A stretch of 64,000 bases of DNA from Euphorbia lathyris (Eukaryota; Streptophyta; Magnoliopsida; Malpighiales; Euphorbiaceae). Position 1 is the first letter of the stretch. Each line of letters starts with the position of its first letter. This document shows positions 55,227 through 64,000 of the stretch, piece after piece. The translations under genes and the position numbers were made by a program. The notes under the pieces were generated by a model. It did not search any database and had not been told where the DNA came from. It saw only the letters and a list, made by a program, of their open reading frames with translations. The stretch is from the NCBI RefSeq assembly GCF_963576675.1, contig NC_088912.1, positions 55,018,395 to 55,082,394 of the forward strand, given 5' to 3'.

Positions 55227-57553
55227 ATGTCAGACCTCGACTTCGCGCCGTTTGACGACGATTATGTCCGCGAGGTCTCTAACGAGGTCGAAGAGATGGT
55301 TGAGGAAGCTTCAACCAGCTCTCCTGGGTGTAATTCTCATCCCGCCGACTTCCTTCATCTGGCGAATACAACCGACGAGGGTTTAGGTTTTGACCCCAAA
55401 AAGTTGATTCCGCCACCTGTCCCAACCCCTCGTTTGTTACCCAAGAAGGACAGGTCGGGAAGTTTGGTTTGTCAAGAGACAATCGACGATTTGCGGGAGC
55501 ATTATCCCTGGCTCCGAGGTCTCGAGACGATCATTCCTGGAGAGGATAGGGGGTCGGGCGATTACCCAAAGGGGTACTTCACTGTTTTCGTGGCCCAGAT
55601 TATCTGCGGCTTCACTTATCCGTTGGCGGATGAGATTGCTTCCGTCTTAGGCGGTTATGGAATCGCGCCCGGGCAATTGCATCCTAACGGCTGGGCCGAT
55701 TTGACTCTGGACAAATTTTTGGCGGATTGTTTCGAGGTTCCCTTTTCGCTCAAGATCTTCTCCAAGCTCCACCATTTCAAAAGCTCGGCGGGGTATTTCA
55801 CTTTCATCCGCCAGAGCGGATACTATGGTTTTGACGAGAAGCTGAACAAGATCCGCGAGTGGGATCGATCTTACTTTTTTATCAAGTTTAATGAGGAAAA
55901 CCTAAACTTCCTTCATTGCTGGAGCCGACCCAACGTAAAGAGTTTGAACTTCGGATATCCCAGCCAGGAAGAATCCGCCGTTATCAAGTTCCTGAAGAGC
56001 ACTCCACCTTTTGTATGGACATACGATCAGGCCTTTCATATGCTAAGGAGCCGAGTAGCGATTGCATACCGCGAGGGGGATCGCGTTGTCTATATTCCTT
56101 ATCGCGTTTTTGTGCAAGGTACTTTTTATTTCCAAGTTGATGGTTTCTTTTAATCCTTTGCAGGGGTGATCCTTTATCTCAAACGCTGCAGATCGGGAGG
56201 CCAAAGCCCTGGCGAGAAGAAAGAAGCGGATGACGGAAACTGCTTCCGTTGTAGGGGCGGATCCTTCTGGAGGGACGATTCCTTCTATTGGGACGGCTTC
56301 CCCGGTTAGGGCTTCCGCTTCACAAGGTCCTGCTTCTGCCTCCGAGGATCTTCCTTTAACTAGGAAGCGGAAGATAAGTGCGGATACAGAGTCTTCTCGT
56401 TCTAAAAAGAAGAACACTTCTGTGTCCCTTACTGTTGGCGGCGCACCTGTATCCGCCTCGTCTAAAGGAAAGAGCAGTACCCCCATTCACGAGGTATCTT
56501 GATCTACTCCCTCTCGTATTGCTACTTTTTCCTCATGAGCTATCTGCCACTCCTTGATATTTTTCTTTATGCTCTTGCAGCCAATCCCCGATATTAGCGG
56601 ATGGTGGACTAGGACTTTCGGTCTGGCCGTGAACTTCTCTTGCAAGGATATTGTATCTTCCATATGCAATGTCCTCGGACGACTTCCCTCTGCCTCCCGT
56701 GTGCGCGAGCAAGTGTCGCTCCCTACTGCTGTGGAAGGGATCGAGAAGCGTTCTGTAGAGGTATATTATTGCTTTGTCCTTTCGCTTTCAAATATCTTGT
56801 GTTCATTGTAACCGCATATTTCTATTCGCCCATTTTATTTGTGAGACGTTTTATATGCAGATTATCAATTTCGCTGAGGGCATTCTACGAAGGGATGCAG
56901 AGCGAGCCCAGGAGTTGGAAAGTCTTGGTACGGAATTGGCGACTCAGAAGTCGCTTTATGATGATGTCCAAGGGAAGGTGAAGGTCCTAGAGGGCACCTG
57001 TCAGAAGGCCGTGGGCGAGAAGGAGGAGGCCCTTAAATCCCTTCAGGCCAAGTCCGATGAACTGCAAAAAGCCCTCAACGACCTAGATGTTTTCAAGGAG
57101 GCCCAAAAGAAGAGGGTTGAGGAGATTTTGGCTGAAGATGGCGCCCGCATCTACTGGTATGGGGAGCGGATTCATGCAGCTTATGAACACGGGCATCAGG
57201 GTCTAGTACTTAACCGCCCCAAAGTTCCCATCCCTGAAAAGGATTTAACTGGGGAGTGGGATAAGCTGGAAGCCGAGGATGCTGATATGGATGAGGTACT
57301 CTTCTTAGATTGGAAGAGTCTTCAGGATCCTCCGATTAGCTGCGAGATCCCTATTCAGCCGGCGGAAGGAGAGGCACCCCAAGCCGTTTCTCAACCTGTG
57401 CAAGAGGTACCTCTCACCGAAGAGGTTACTGAAGCGGTTACCGATTCAAGGGTCGAGGATTCGCTTGAAGTAGATCCTCCTACCGGAGGAGATGAGGGAG
57501 TTGCCGCAGTCCAGGAGGGCATTAGGGGCGAAGGAGAGGAAGCTGTAGCGTAG
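55227..57553 (+). CDS. Antisense four-exon gene of the Tat element (Transposase_28-type protein, 688 aa)
   Basis: Exons 55227-56118, 56192-56493, 56581-56760 and 56861-57553 join in phase through GT-AG introns of 73, 87 and 100 bp, giving 688 residues without a stop. The acidic N-terminus (about 1-45) is followed by a domain at about 95-290 with GYFTVFVAQIICGFTYPLAD and GYGIAPGQLHPNGWADL. This is the hallmark of the putative gypsy-type transposon protein family (Transposase_28, PF04195). Residues 298-398 are Ser/Ala-rich with a basic, NLS-like stretch (LTRKRKISA, RSKKKN). Residues 460-560 form a coiled coil (DAERAQELESLGTELATQKS, KEEALKSLQAKSDELQKAL). The tail is acidic. The biochemical role of this family is unknown to me. 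It faces opposite to gag-pol, as known for Tat-type antisense ORFs. Intact frame in an element whose pol is broken. Confidence 0.8.
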
Positions 57554-57826
57554 CTTGACTTATATTTGGACTTTTGTATGTAAAAACCATGTAACAAACC
57601 GCTCTGATATATATATTTTCTTTCGGTTGTTGGTTTTCATATGTGTGTGATTATCACTTTTTTGCCCTTTATATGTGCCCTTTGTCTTTCTGCCGACTCC
57701 ATATTTGTGTTTCTTCATAGCTAGGGTGGCCAGACCCTTTTTGCAATTTTGAGTACTCGTTTATCCGCTTAATTTTATGCCTTAACTTATAATTCTTCTT
57801 TCGAAAATAATCATAAGTTTTGATCA

Positions 57827-58065
57827 TAAGGTTTTGCGAGTGATGCGTAATCATGCATCCGCCTTTCTTTAAGAGGCAACACATTTATGTGTTATTGATT
57901 TTAACCCTAAGGTTTTTTGAGTGATGCGTAATCATGCATCCGCCTTTCTTTAAGAGGCAACACATTTATGTGTTATTGATTTTAACCCTAAGGTTTTTTG
58001 CGAGTGATGCGTAATCATGCATCCGCCTTTCTTTAAGAAGCAACACATTTATGTGTTATTTGTAA
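57827..58065. repeat. 81-82 bp tandem repeat, about 2.9 copies
   Basis: Units start at 57827, 57909 and 57990. Each contains palindromic GATGCGTAATCATGCATC and ACACATTTATGTGT, which could form hairpins. The array lies between the 3' end of the antisense gene and the convergent 3' end of pol, so it may hold the convergent transcript ends. Confidence 0.85.
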
Positions 58066-58245
58066 GGAATCCGCGTTTTGTTGTAACATACTGAGTGAAT
58101 GTAATAACTTTTATTGATGACGAGAAAAAGTTTATTACATATGTACACCAATTGTGTGGGATCGAAGCCTCATTAAAACCTTCTATCAGAAAACCCAGTG
58201 GGAAAAACTCATAAAAGGAAAAAGAGTACTTGTCATTTCCTCGAA

Positions 58246-58533
58246 CTACTCGGCCTTTCTATATAGGCGTAGATTCTCTAGATTCCAGGTGCGCGGGAGC
58301 TTCTTTCCGCTCATTTCTTCTATTTCAAAAGTGGCTGGTCCCAGCTTCTTGGATACTTTGTATGGTCCGATCCAGTTGACGCCCAGCTTGCCTTTGCCAT
58401 CTCTGGATTGTATTTTATCCGCTTTTTTCAAGACCAAGTCGTTTTCGTTGATTATTACTTTTCGCATTCTTCTGTCATGGTATTTCTTGATTCTATTGCG
58501 GTACATTGCCATTCGCATGTAAGCTTTCTCTCT
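58246..58533 (-). pseudogene. Tat integrase C-terminal segment
   Basis: Same frame as the integrase upstream, separated by TGA at about 58534-58536. Contains NDLVLKKADKIQSRDGKGKL and GVNWIGPYKVSKKLGPATFE, the usual end of Gypsy integrases, and ends NLENLRLYRKAE. Confidence 0.8.
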
Positions 58534-60180
58534 TCATTCCTCCACAGAATCCAAAGCATCTCTGATGTTGATAGGATTTTGTGTGTCGCAATAATAAATT
58601 GTCCGATCTGTGGGCGACTTGATTTCAACAGGTAGGACTGCTTCGGCTCCATAAACTAGCGAGAAAGGTGTTTCGCCTGTTGCTGCCTTTACAGAGGTTC
58701 TGTATGCCCACAACATATGGGGTATCTCATCCGCCCAACCTGTCTTTTTGTCACCTAGCCGCTTCTTGATGCCTTGAACCATGGCCCTGTTGGTAACTTC
58801 TGTCATACCATTTGATTGGGGATGGTTTACAGAAGAAAAATGATTCTTGATTCCCATGCTTTCGCAGTATGTTTTGAACTTGGCACAGTTGAACTGGGTG
58901 CCATTGTCGGTTATAAGCTTCTGCGGGATCCCAAATCGCATGATAATGTTCTCTCGTAAGAACTCGATCATTCGCTCAGGTGTTTGTGCGGTTACTGCCT
59001 CCGCTTCTACCCATTTGCTGAAGTGGTCTACTGCGACTATCAAATACTTCCTTTTCTTTGTTGTTTCTGGGAATGGGCCCACTATATCAATTCCCCATGT
59101 TGCGAATGGCCACGCCGTCATTATAGTGATTTGTTCAGCTCCGGGAACATGCTTTTCGTTCGCATGGATTTGACAGTTGTGACATTCCGCAATCATCTTC
59201 TGGGAATCTTCCACCACCTTGGGCCAGTAGTATCCCAGCAGTTTGACCTTTCTTGCCAATGCCGCCGAAGCCTCGTGCGCGCCACAAATTCCTTCGTGTA
59301 GTTCTCGCAGCACATAGTCCCCTTCATTGCGACTAACGCATTTCAACCATGGACATGTGTACGATTTCCGATACAAAGTTCCATCCCGCATTGAGTATCG
59401 TGCCGACTGCCCAATTATTTTTCTGGCTAAGCTCTTATCAACCGGCAAATCTCCCTGCTCCAGATATTGACGGATTGGCATCCGCCAATCTTCATCGTCT
59501 TCCAGTTCCTCGATGATCATAATCTGATCAACCTCGAATGCTGGTGCCGATTTTATTTCCAAGCTGCATGCTTTTTGACTCCATGGTTCTCTACTTGCCG
59601 CTGCCTTTGCCAATTCGTGAGCTTTTGCATTTTGGCCTCGTGGAACATGCACCATCTCCCAAACGACTCCTTTGTGCGTTAACTCTTGTGTCAATCGGCC
59701 GACTACCTGATGGTATTTTACGAGCTCCTCCTGTTTCACCAGATAATTTTTTGTGATCTGGTTTATCATGAGTTTGGAATCGCTGTAGATTACCACTCTT
59801 TCTGGGGTGAGTTCATTGAGCAACTTCAATCCGCATATCATTGCTTCATACTCTGCGGCATTATTGGTAGTTTTGAAAGTTAATTTTGCTGCGTAGCACA
59901 AGCGGATAACCTCCGGACCTTTGATGACGATTCCTAGCCCAGCTCCGTCTGCAGATAAGGCCCCATCTGTGTACATGCTCCACTCTTCTTTTTGTGCCTT
60001 TGGACATTCATCATCATCCCAGGTGAATTCGTTCACGAAGTCGGCGAGCACTTGGCTCTTTAGTGCTGGTCTTCCTTCATAGCGGATATCGAATTCGCCC
60101 AGGCGAATTGACCATTCCATCAACCGGCCGGATGCGTCAGGTTTCTGCAGTACCTTTCGCACTGGGATGCCAGTTCTCAC
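58534..60180 (-). pseudogene. Tat second RNase H and integrase
   Basis: 548 codons. Residues 65-200 are the extra RNase H (EWSMYTDGALSADGAGLGIV, TTNNAAEYEAMICGLKLL, VVIYSDSKLMINQI). Then the integrase zinc-binding region (GICGAHEASAALARKVKLLG, CHNCQIHANEKH) and catalytic core with DDE residues (WGIDIVGPFPETTKKRKYLI, LITDNGTQFNCAKF, HPQSNGMTEVTNRA). It joins the first RNase H through a frameshift near 60170. An internal TGA ends it before the integrase tail. Confidence 0.87.
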
Positions 60181-60541
60181 AATGAGTATGCGCCTGAAAG
60201 TATGGTTTCAATCTAGCCGCCGTGGTTATCACTGCGAGGGCCATTTTGTCCAACTTCGAATACCGGAGTTCTGCATCCTTCAGGACTTTGCTCATGTAGT
60301 ACACTGGATATTGTTGCCCTTCTTCTTCTCGCACCATCACAGTGCATATCGCCATGCTGGTGACGGATACATAAAGAAACAAATCTTCTCCGTCTTCCGG
60401 CCTGCTCATTAAGGGCGGATAACATAGTAATCGCTTTATCCCCTCAAATGCTTCTTGACAATCCGGCGTCCATTCAAAGGACTTGGATTTTTTGATGGCA
60501 TTGTAGAAAGGTAGACATCGCCTAGCTGAGCATGATATGAA
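60137..60541 (-). pseudogene. Tat first RNase H
   Basis: Gypsy-type RNase H directly after RT in the same frame (LFLYVSVTSMAICTVMVREE, SKLDKMALAVITTAARLKPY). A TGA after VALG (near 60540) separates it from RT, and a frameshift near 60170 from the next domain. The first catalytic Asp appears replaced (YVSVT instead of the usual LxxS/D pattern), in line with decay of this domain when a second RNase H is present. Confidence 0.75.
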
Positions 60542-61603
60542 TCACCCTAATGCCACCAACCGCCCGTTCAGTCTCTGTACTTCCCTTATGTTCCTTGGCG
60601 TCTTCATCTCCATTACTGCTTTAACCTTCTCAGGATTCGCCTCAACCCCTTTGCCGCTAACAATGAAACCCAGGAACTTTCCCGCTCTTGCTCCGAATGT
60701 GCATTTCTCTGGGTTCAATTTGAGGCCATATTTGATCAACACTTCTAGGATTTCTTTGATATCCCGCGGGTGGTCTTGCATTTTCTTGCTTTTGATGATC
60801 ATGTCATCAACATAGATCGAGAAGTTCTCGCCGGTTTTGTCTGAAAATACCTTGTTCATCATCCTCTGGTATGTTGCACCCGCGTTTTTCAATCCAAAGG
60901 GCATCATCACCTTGAAGCAATAAGTCGCCTGGTGAGTTATGAATGATGTTTTGATTTCATCCGCCTTCTCCATGGGTATCTGATGGTAACTGGATTTCAC
61001 GTCGGTGAATGATAAAGCTTCATATCCTGCAGTTCCATCTACCAATATATCAATGTTAGGAAGTGGATACATATCTTTCGGACATGCCTTGTTCAAGTCT
61101 TTGAAGTCGACGCACATTCTGTACGTTCCATTCGGCTTTTTGACTAGCACCACATTGGCTAACCACTCCGGATAGGTGACTTCTCGAATTGCATCTGACT
61201 TTAGCAAATCCGCCACTGCTTTTTCAATCGCCTTTTGTCGCTCAGGAGCATGTCCCCTCTTCTTTTGCCGCACTGGAGTTGCCCCTTTGTCTACATTCAA
61301 CCGATGGGTTGCTACGTCTGGGCTTATTCCTTTTAACACTTCATTTGGGGCGGCAAATGCCGACTCACATTGGATCAATACCTCGGTAATGGCCTTCTTT
61401 GTTTCCTCTGAGAGTCCAGCCGCTATTCGCACGTTCTTGTCATTCGAGATGGCGAATAGTTCCGTTTCTCCCAATGCTTCCGCCGGGAGCTTCTCTTCGA
61501 CTTTATCCTCCTCTTCCGGTTTTGGTTCAAGTGATAATGTATAGGCCTGTTGAGATACAAGTTGATCACCTTCAACTATGACTCGCCCTTGGTGTGTTGG
61601 CAA
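60542..61603 (-). pseudogene. Tat reverse transcriptase
   Basis: 353 codons overlapping the end of gag-protease by about 30 bp in another frame. RT motifs: MCVDFKDLNKACPKDMYPLP, FTDVKSSYHQIPMEKADEIK, MMPFGLKNAGATYQRMMNKV, active site FSIYVDDMIIKSK, then KFLGFIVSGKGVEANPEKVK. The active site is intact. Confidence 0.88.
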
Positions 61604-63854
61604 ATGTAACGTTAAATGGCTTCATTGAGATGAGCGACTCCGTCTCCGGCAGGAATGGCCGTCCCAGAATTATGTTGTAGGCCAGTGGGAGATCAACAAT
61701 TGCGAATTCTAAATCACCTCGCCATTTTAGATTCTTATCGCCCATTTCTGCCTCCAACACCACCTGCCCACTTGTTTGGGAGGATTGACCCCCAAAACCA
61801 GTTACATCCATGAAGGTGTGTTCCACCCGCTCGTCGTTGATTCCCAACTTGTTGAATGCTGTTCGGGTAATGACATTGCAAGAACTGCCTGTGTCGATAA
61901 GGACCCATTTGACGTCCCATCCTTCAACGGCCATCGTGATCACCAGGGCATCCGCATGTGGCTCCGTGATTCTCGCAAATGAGTAATTGAGGGCATCCCC
62001 CCTATGTGTATTGTTCTTTCGCCGTTCACGGCGAGTTCTTTTTGTTGGAGGCTCGTAGATTCCGCCTGCTATCACGTTTATCACCCCTTTCTTCTGCTTC
62101 TTTTCTGGCCGTGTTTCTCCCTCATGCGGGAGCGTTGTTTTCTCATCAGCTGTATCTTTTTTTACAAATTGACTCAGCTTGCCTCTCTCGATCGGTTTTT
62201 CTATTTCCTTCTTCAGTTCGTAGCAATCATCTGTGTCATGGCCATTCAACCTGTGGAACCTGCAATATTTGTTAGGATGTCGCCCCAAACTGGTTCGACC
62301 TTTTACCTCGGGGAACCGCACATCCTTCTTCAGGGGGCTCTTTTCGATCCAAAGTAACACCTCTTGGCGAGTCGTGTTTAGTGGCGTGTGATATCCTCCA
62401 CCTTGAAAGGGACGATCGCCTCTTCGAACAAAATTACTTTTGGACTGGGTCTGACGCCGACTGTCCGAAGTGGTTCTAGCGGCATCTCTTTCTCGCCGAG
62501 TTTGGGCCCTATGTTCCCTGTTGACATCATCCACTTCCATGAATTCCTTTGCTATCTTCATGAGCTCGGCTACAGTGCGTGGTTTGTTACGGATGATTTC
62601 TTCCCGCATGCTCCAATCTGTGGTTCCATCCGCTATGATGTTGCGAATACTCACGATATCCGGGTTCTGCAATCGCACCAGGATATCGTTAAAGGCGACA
62701 ACAAATTCCCTTAGGGAATTATAGTTTCTCTGTTTGATCTCCTTCAGCCGCCTATCTGTCACATCTGCCGTTTTACAGCCCACGAACTTCGCACAGAAAT
62801 CCCGACTATATTGTTGCCAATTGTGAATAGATTCTGCCGGTAAAGATCGAAACCAATCAGATGCCGCACCGCCCAAAGTTGTCGAGAATAACCTGCAAAT
62901 TATGCTTTCGCTTGCCCCTGCAACATCCATTAACTCTCTGTAGTTCCTGACATGAGCCTCAGGGTCAGAATTTGGATCCCCATAGTATTTTGGTATGGCA
63001 GGTGCTTTGATTCTATGATCTGGAATGAATTCCCGCAACGAAGGGGCAAAAGGTGAATCGCTCTGGACCTCTGCTCTCGGCCTAGGCGAGTACCCCATTC
63101 GCTCCATCATGCTTCGTAATTGATCTTCTAAGTCAATATCGGGTATTCGCCGGACTTCTTCCATCCGCTGCTGGTGAATTCTGGGTGGCATCCACCCGCC
63201 CATCGGTGTTGAGACGTGTGCCTGTTGGGGGACTAACTGCTGTCCCGTTATAGGATCAAAGTTCCATGTGTGCTCCCGCCCAGGAGTCATCAACTCTGAA
63301 TGTCTGTGAGGAAAAGGTTCCACTTGCTGTTGCGGAAGAGTGCCTTGTACTCCTAGCAACGGTTGGGATGGCTGCCAGGTCGGATGTATCGTCGTAATGA
63401 GATCTGGGTGCAAGTAGTTGCTCGGGTGACTGTGTGGGTTTGTGCGACTACTCTGGCCCACTTGATTTGGCACCTGAGATGGCTGCGGAAGGACAGGTAT
63501 GACAGGAATAGTCGGTGATTGTGTTGAGATAACCACAGGTTCTTGAGGAGCAGCCGCCACGACGGTATTGTGTTCGGCGAGGGCCGTTAGTACATTAATC
63601 ATTCGATCTCCAGCTGCCTGGCTCATGTTCGAAGCCAAGACTTGTCCTGCCATCTGCACAAAATCACTATTGGACATTTCCATCTCAGCTTGCACTTGGA
63701 CTTCCAATAAGGGACTCAATTGTCCCGAAGGACCCGATGAGCTAGGCACCATAGGCTGTGCACTTGCAGGTTGCGAATTCGCAATCCGTGGTCCCCTGGA
63801 GTTCATACTGGTTGATCTAGTGGTAACGCCGGTCGTTCGTGATGGTTCTGACAT
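61572..63854 (-). CDS. Tat gag and aspartic protease
   Basis: 760 residues, intact. The N-terminal 250 residues are Pro/Gln/Ser-rich. Residues about 290-430 are the retrotransposon gag domain (IPKYYGDPNSDPEAHVRNYR, FSTTLGGAASDWFRSLPAES, LREFVVAFNDILVRLQNPDI). A Cys/His motif follows (KYCRFHRLNGHDTDDCYELK, about 550). Protease at about 665-740 (KWVLIDTGSSCNVITRTAF, YNIILGRPFL). The ATG lies about 60 bp after the 5' LTR, so it is the first ORF of the element. Confidence 0.88.
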   Translation of the reverse strand: MSEPSRTTGVTTRSTSMNSRGPRIANSQPASAQPMVPSSSGPSGQLSPLLEVQVQAEMEMSNSDFVQMAGQVLASNMSQAAGDRMINVLTALAEHNTVVAAAPQEPVVISTQSPTIPVIPVLPQPSQVPNQVGQSSRTNPHSHPSNYLHPDLITTIHPTWQPSQPLLGVQGTLPQQQVEPFPHRHSELMTPGREHTWNFDPITGQQLVPQQAHVSTPMGGWMPPRIHQQRMEEVRRIPDIDLEDQLRSMMERMGYSPRPRAEVQSDSPFAPSLREFIPDHRIKAPAIPKYYGDPNSDPEAHVRNYRELMDVAGASESIICRLFSTTLGGAASDWFRSLPAESIHNWQQYSRDFCAKFVGCKTADVTDRRLKEIKQRNYNSLREFVVAFNDILVRLQNPDIVSIRNIIADGTTDWSMREEIIRNKPRTVAELMKIAKEFMEVDDVNREHRAQTRRERDAARTTSDSRRQTQSKSNFVRRGDRPFQGGGYHTPLNTTRQEVLLWIEKSPLKKDVRFPEVKGRTSLGRHPNKYCRFHRLNGHDTDDCYELKKEIEKPIERGKLSQFVKKDTADEKTTLPHEGETRPEKKQKKGVINVIAGGIYEPPTKRTRRERRKNNTHRGDALNYSFARITEPHADALVITMAVEGWDVKWVLIDTGSSCNVITRTAFNKLGINDERVEHTFMDVTGFGGQSSQTSGQVVLEAEMGDKNLKWRGDLEFAIVDLPLAYNIILGRPFLPETESLISMKPFNVTFANTPRASHS

Positions 63855-63894
63855 GTTCTTCGTGTACCTTTAACCAAATGTTGGTAAAAAAGGT

Positions 63895-63912
63895 CCACCT
63901 TCACCGCACCAA
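63895..63912 (-). promoter_or_regulatory. Primer-binding site region of the Tat element
   Basis: Directly after the LTR end the minus strand reads TTGGTGCGGTGAAGGTGG. TGG at the second base fits the CCA end of a tRNA, but I cannot say which tRNA. Confidence 0.5.
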
Positions 63913-64000
63913 TGATAACTTGCTGGATCCGTTTTGATGTTCTTTGTCGGAGTTACCTGCAAAACAAAACCGGAGACAGGATCTCCGGGAAAACTCTCCG
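63913..64000 (-). repeat. 5' LTR of the Tat element, partial at window edge
   Basis: 88 bp matching 54493-54580 with two or three substitutions. By comparison the LTR should extend to about 64381. Confidence 0.88.

Larger units (their letters stand above)
54493..64000 (-). mobile_element. Tat-lineage Gypsy retrotransposon with antisense gene, runs off right edge
   Basis: The 3' LTR (54493-54961) and the start of the 5' LTR (63913 onward) share TGATAACTTGCTGGATCCG. Between them, on minus, are gag-protease, RT, RNase H, a second RNase H and integrase. A plus-strand multi-exon gene lies between integrase and the 3' LTR. Two RNase H domains and an antisense ORF are traits of the Tat/Retand/Ogre branch. 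Expected full length is about 9.9 kb. Pol has a few nonsense codons and one frameshift, so it is recently dead. Confidence 0.88.

Noticed and set aside
55227..57553. Independent host gene
   Set aside because: It lies between pol and PPT/LTR of one Tat element, the known place of antisense ORFs, and its domain is a transposon-associated family.

Overview
The window is repeat-dense DNA from the nuclear genome of a flowering plant, most likely a eudicot; I cannot name the species. The signs are a plant-type DExH-box RNA helicase gene with GT-AG introns, L1-type LINEs, Copia and Gypsy LTR retrotransposons (SIRE-, Athila- and Tat-like), plant MITEs and a TRIM, and an endogenous pararetrovirus (Caulimoviridae). 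I found no rRNA, tRNA, CRISPR or bacterial features.

Region 1 (1-19082, minus strand): the 5' half of one DExH-box helicase gene. Six upstream exons plus the first DEIH-motif exon are in phase. The first Met is at 19082 and the gene runs off the left edge. The intron at 475-16813 (16.3 kb) separates the exon ending just before the Walker A motif from the exon that carries it. It has been colonised by a complete TRIM with target-site duplication (TSD) (555-833), a solo LTR of the same TRIM (14301-14370), a decayed plus-strand LINE (about 1260-6340), an RTE/SINE tail, a minus-strand LINE (6473-11345), a hAT-type MITE with an 8-bp TSD (11406-12011), a Stowaway MITE (13049-13335), a Mutator-like MITE (15019-15503) and a decayed LTR element.

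Region 2 (19323-28875): a hAT-like fragment, a 5'-truncated L1-type LINE (minus), and a non-autonomous Athila-type Gypsy element (minus). The Athila-type element has 1.6-kb LTRs, a PBS matching the tRNA-Asp 3' end, one gag-like ORF and no pol. Its 5' LTR is cut off at 28875.

Region 3 (28876-43203): an endogenous pararetrovirus. A genome-length plus-strand copy (about 34469-43146) carries movement protein, capsid, zinc finger, protease, RT and RNase H in one frame, interrupted by four stops. An intact downstream ORF of unknown function and an intergenic region with a TATA box and poly(A) signal follow. A second copy of 5,526 bp (28876-34401) lies inverted to its left, so the locus is a near-perfect 5.5-kb inverted repeat with a 1.46-kb loop. 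The right end runs into an (AT)n microsatellite. The layout resembles florendoviruses; that assignment is inference.

Region 4 (43204-64000): nested LTR retrotransposons, all transcribed leftward. A SIRE-like Copia LTR with polypurine tract (PPT) (44048-45803) is interrupted by an old Copia element with 2-kb LTRs (45804-54492). The 5' LTR of that element is interrupted by a Tat-lineage Gypsy element (54493 to beyond 64000). The Tat element has gag-protease, RT, two RNase H domains and integrase on the minus strand. Between integrase and the 3' LTR it has a four-exon plus-strand (antisense) gene encoding a 688-residue Transposase_28-type protein.

The only ordinary host gene I can support is the helicase. 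Everything right of 19.3 kb is mobile or viral in origin.
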